This document shows, piece after piece, positions 13,586 through 14,012 of a stretch of 14,012 nt of DNA; positions within the stretch are counted from its first letter, which is position 1, and each line of letters begins with the position of its first letter. The DNA is taken from positions 1 through 14,012 of the forward strand of contig JAHFND010000011.1 of the NCBI GenBank assembly GCA_023267475.1, read 5' to 3'. Position numbers and translations under genes: made by a program. This DNA comes from a bacterium (GTDB taxonomy: Bacteria; Patescibacteriota; Minisyncoccia; Phycocordibacterales; UBA5272). The notes below the pieces were generated by a model, which worked only from the letters and a program-made list of their open reading frames with translations, did no database searches and was not told the DNA's origin.

Positions 13586-13621
13586 AATAAAGAGCGCAAC
13601 CGAAGGTTGCGCTCTTTATTT
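13585..13621. terminator. 17-bp bidirectional terminator between pth and the S1 gene
   Basis: Bases 13585-13601 pair perfectly with 13605-13621 around a GAA loop. A/T runs lie on both flanks, so it ends both converging transcripts. The stem begins on the last base of the pth stop. Confidence 0.93.
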
Positions 13622-13631
13622 CTTTTAACTA

Positions 13632-14012
13632 TTACTTGTTTATTGTAAGAGCCATTCTTTCTTCTTCAGCATCAAACAAAGTGATAGTAAACTTGTAACT
13701 CTTTCCGAGTGACAATGCTTCACGTAATTTTGTTTCATCTCCGAAATCAGAAACGTGTACAAGTCCCGCTACTCCTTCTTCGATAGATACGAGTGCGCCG
13801 TGCTTATTGAACTTAATCACTACACCATCCACAGAATCTCCCTTCTTATATTTCTTAGAAGCTTCCTTCCAAGGATTTTCTTTTAGAGCCTTAAGTGAAA
13901 GTGAAATCTTTCCATCTTTTACTTCGATAATCTTAGCCTTTACTTTATCTCCGACACGAGCATGTGCTTTTGTGTCTTCAACTAGACCCCAATCGATTTC
14001 ACTCTTGTGAAC
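13632..14012 (-). CDS. S1-domain RNA-binding protein (bS1 type), 3' end only
   Basis: The frame is open from the window edge (first codon at 14012-14010) to the stop at 13632, giving 126 C-terminal residues. It holds the tail of one S1 domain (starting VHKSEIDWG, then GDKVKAKIIEVKDGKISLSLK) and a complete last S1 domain (GDSVDGVVIKFNKHGALVSI through RMALTINK). They are joined by ENPWKEASKKYKKGD, the linker typical of tandem S1 repeats in ribosomal protein bS1. bS1 (rpsA) is therefore the likeliest identity, but another multi-S1 protein cannot be excluded while the N-terminus is missing. An internal GTG at 13832 is not the start. Confidence 0.9.
   Translation of the reverse strand, partial: VHKSEIDWGLVEDTKAHARVGDKVKAKIIEVKDGKISLSLKALKENPWKEASKKYKKGDSVDGVVIKFNKHGALVSIEEGVAGLVHVSDFGDETKLREALSLGKSYKFTITLFDAEEERMALTINK

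Noticed and set aside
1..14012. CRISPR array, insertion sequence or prophage
   Set aside because: No regularly spaced long repeats, transposase, integrase or phage structural genes were seen on either strand.

Overview
The window is AT-rich (roughly 30-40% GC in most genes). It reads like a piece of a small, streamlined bacterial chromosome, most likely of the Candidate Phyla Radiation (Patescibacteria, Parcubacteria-like). This placement is inference. It rests on the compact housekeeping genes, the near absence of Shine-Dalgarno sites, -10 boxes that sit only 6-11 bases before the start codons, and a UDP-GlcNAc enolpyruvyl transferase carrying an extra N-terminal helix-turn-helix. Standard genetic code is used. 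Only pth runs on the + strand; every other protein gene is on the - strand.

Right part (about 7.4-14.0 kb): a conserved housekeeping block. From right to left it holds the 3' end of an S1-domain protein gene (cut by the window edge), pth on the + strand, lepB-hisS, rpsU-ybeY, ftsA and ftsZ. These cover translation (S1, bS21, HisRS, Pth, YbeY), export (signal peptidase I) and division (FtsA, FtsZ). pth and the S1 gene converge on one 17-bp bidirectional terminator; lepB and pth diverge from back-to-back promoters.

Middle part (4.26-7.37 kb): a TrxB/AhpF-type flavoprotein, then an ABC exporter. Directly behind the exporter is a 16-codon relic of a second trxB 3' end. Its protein sequence is identical to the intact gene but most codons differ, which marks a recombination junction. 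Facing it is a promoter-to-terminator unit on the + strand with no gene inside, a candidate small RNA of about 165 nt.

Left part (1-4.26 kb): an NRAMP-fold transporter with non-canonical metal-site motifs, a GC-rich orphan gene of unknown function, the HTH-MurA fusion with a perfect 20-bp palindrome over its promoter, and finally a strong promoter followed by about 300 nt of hairpin-rich, probably non-coding RNA. The first 230 bases hold several dyads but no gene I can support.

The strongest items for a second look are the HTH-MurA fusion with its putative operator, the two unassigned structured RNAs, the trxB relic, the structured element between ybeY and ftsA, and the GC-rich orphan gene.
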